A DNA stretch of 7,142 bases from Bacteriovoracaceae bacterium (GTDB lineage Bacteria > Bdellovibrionota > Bacteriovoracia > Bacteriovoracales > Bacteriovoracaceae), in assembly GCA_007116425.1 (NCBI GenBank), contig SKIL01000322.1, positions 1 to 7,142 of the forward strand, written 5' to 3'. The notes beneath the pieces were generated by a model. The model was not told the origin of the DNA and searched no databases. It worked only from the letters and a program-made list of their open reading frames with translations. Positions within the stretch are counted from its first letter, which is position 1. Every line of letters begins with the position of its first letter. Below, in pieces: positions 6,992 to 7,142 of this stretch. Made by a program: the position numbers and the translations under genes.

Positions 6992-7142
6992 CTAACTACC
7001 AGCGAGGCCGGGAAAAATATCCAGTAATCCACGCGATATCAATTCAATTGAAATCGCAAGCAATATTATTCCCATAATCCGTGTCATAACATTAAGCCCA
7101 ACCTGGCCGAGCCTATTTGCAATCTTCTTCCCCGAACTAAAA
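6992..7142 (-). CDS. MarC-family integral membrane protein, C-terminal end only
   Basis: The reverse strand is open from the window edge to a TAG at 6994-6992, giving 49 C-terminal residues. The segment 'GLNVMTRIMGIILLAISIEL' is typical of the end of MarC/UPF0056 proteins: the conserved GxNVxTRIMG motif, then the last transmembrane helix (LLAISIELISRGLL), ending at DIFPGLAGS. MarC-family proteins are inner-membrane proteins of about 200 residues with six helices. The family name comes from the multiple antibiotic resistance locus, but a resistance role is not supported and the substrate is unsettled. The gene converges on the helicase, with 16 bases between stops. The start and about three quarters of the protein lie outside the window. 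The identification rests on one short motif plus a helix, so it is good but not certain. Confidence 0.8.
   Translation of the reverse strand, partial: FSSGKKIANRLGQVGLNVMTRIMGIILLAISIELISRGLLDIFPGLAGS
7033..7057. repeat. 25-base imperfect palindrome inside the marC-family 3' end
   Basis: The arms GCGATATCAATT and AATTGAAATCGC flank a single central C. Eleven of twelve positions pair, with one mismatch at the sixth base of each arm. It lies 58 bases beyond the helicase stop and within the last helix codons of the convergent gene. Neither side has an immediate T-run, so it is not a standard intrinsic terminator. It could be a bidirectional transcript-end hairpin, a protein-binding dyad, or chance. 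Confidence 0.6.

Overview
The window is an AT-rich, almost fully coding stretch with four genes. Three lie head to tail on the + strand: the end of cheW, a very large CheR/CheB fusion, and a helicase with a lipoprotein signal. The 3' end of a convergent marC-family gene lies on the - strand. No taxonomic marker is present. The base composition, the chemotaxis gene fusion and the '...FSVSC-SH' style of lipoprotein signal suggest a Gram-negative, motile bacterium. My best guess is Bdellovibrionota, in the Bacteriovorax/Halobacteriovorax direction. That is an inference, not a demonstration.

Bases 1-472 encode a CheW coupling protein that lacks only a few N-terminal residues. It runs almost directly into a 1068-residue protein (474-3680). 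The domain order is CheR methyltransferase, receiver, a roughly 300-residue poorly conserved middle, receiver, CheB methylesterase. This joins the two opposing receptor-adaptation enzymes in one chain, with the methyltransferase first. Reading the middle by eye, I see a decayed CheB domain followed by a possible decayed CheD. This suggests that an ancestral receiver-CheB unit was duplicated and that the first effector then lost its catalytic residues.

Ten bases after that stop, behind a good Shine-Dalgarno sequence, begins a 1094-residue protein (3691-6975). It has a full set of superfamily 2 helicase motifs but opens with a lipoprotein-type signal peptide ending at Cys21. A helicase apparently routed out of the cytoplasm is the most surprising feature here. 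Its N-terminal 270 and C-terminal 400 residues match no family I can name.

The + strand genes look like one transcription unit (spacings of 1 and 10 bases). CheW would couple receptors to CheA, and the fusion would set receptor methylation. The helicase has no obvious chemotactic role and may be only a co-transcribed passenger. The last 150 bases encode the C-terminus of a MarC-family membrane protein on the - strand, 16 bases from the helicase stop. A 25-base near-perfect palindrome lies inside that coding end. There is no gene-free stretch over 300 bases.
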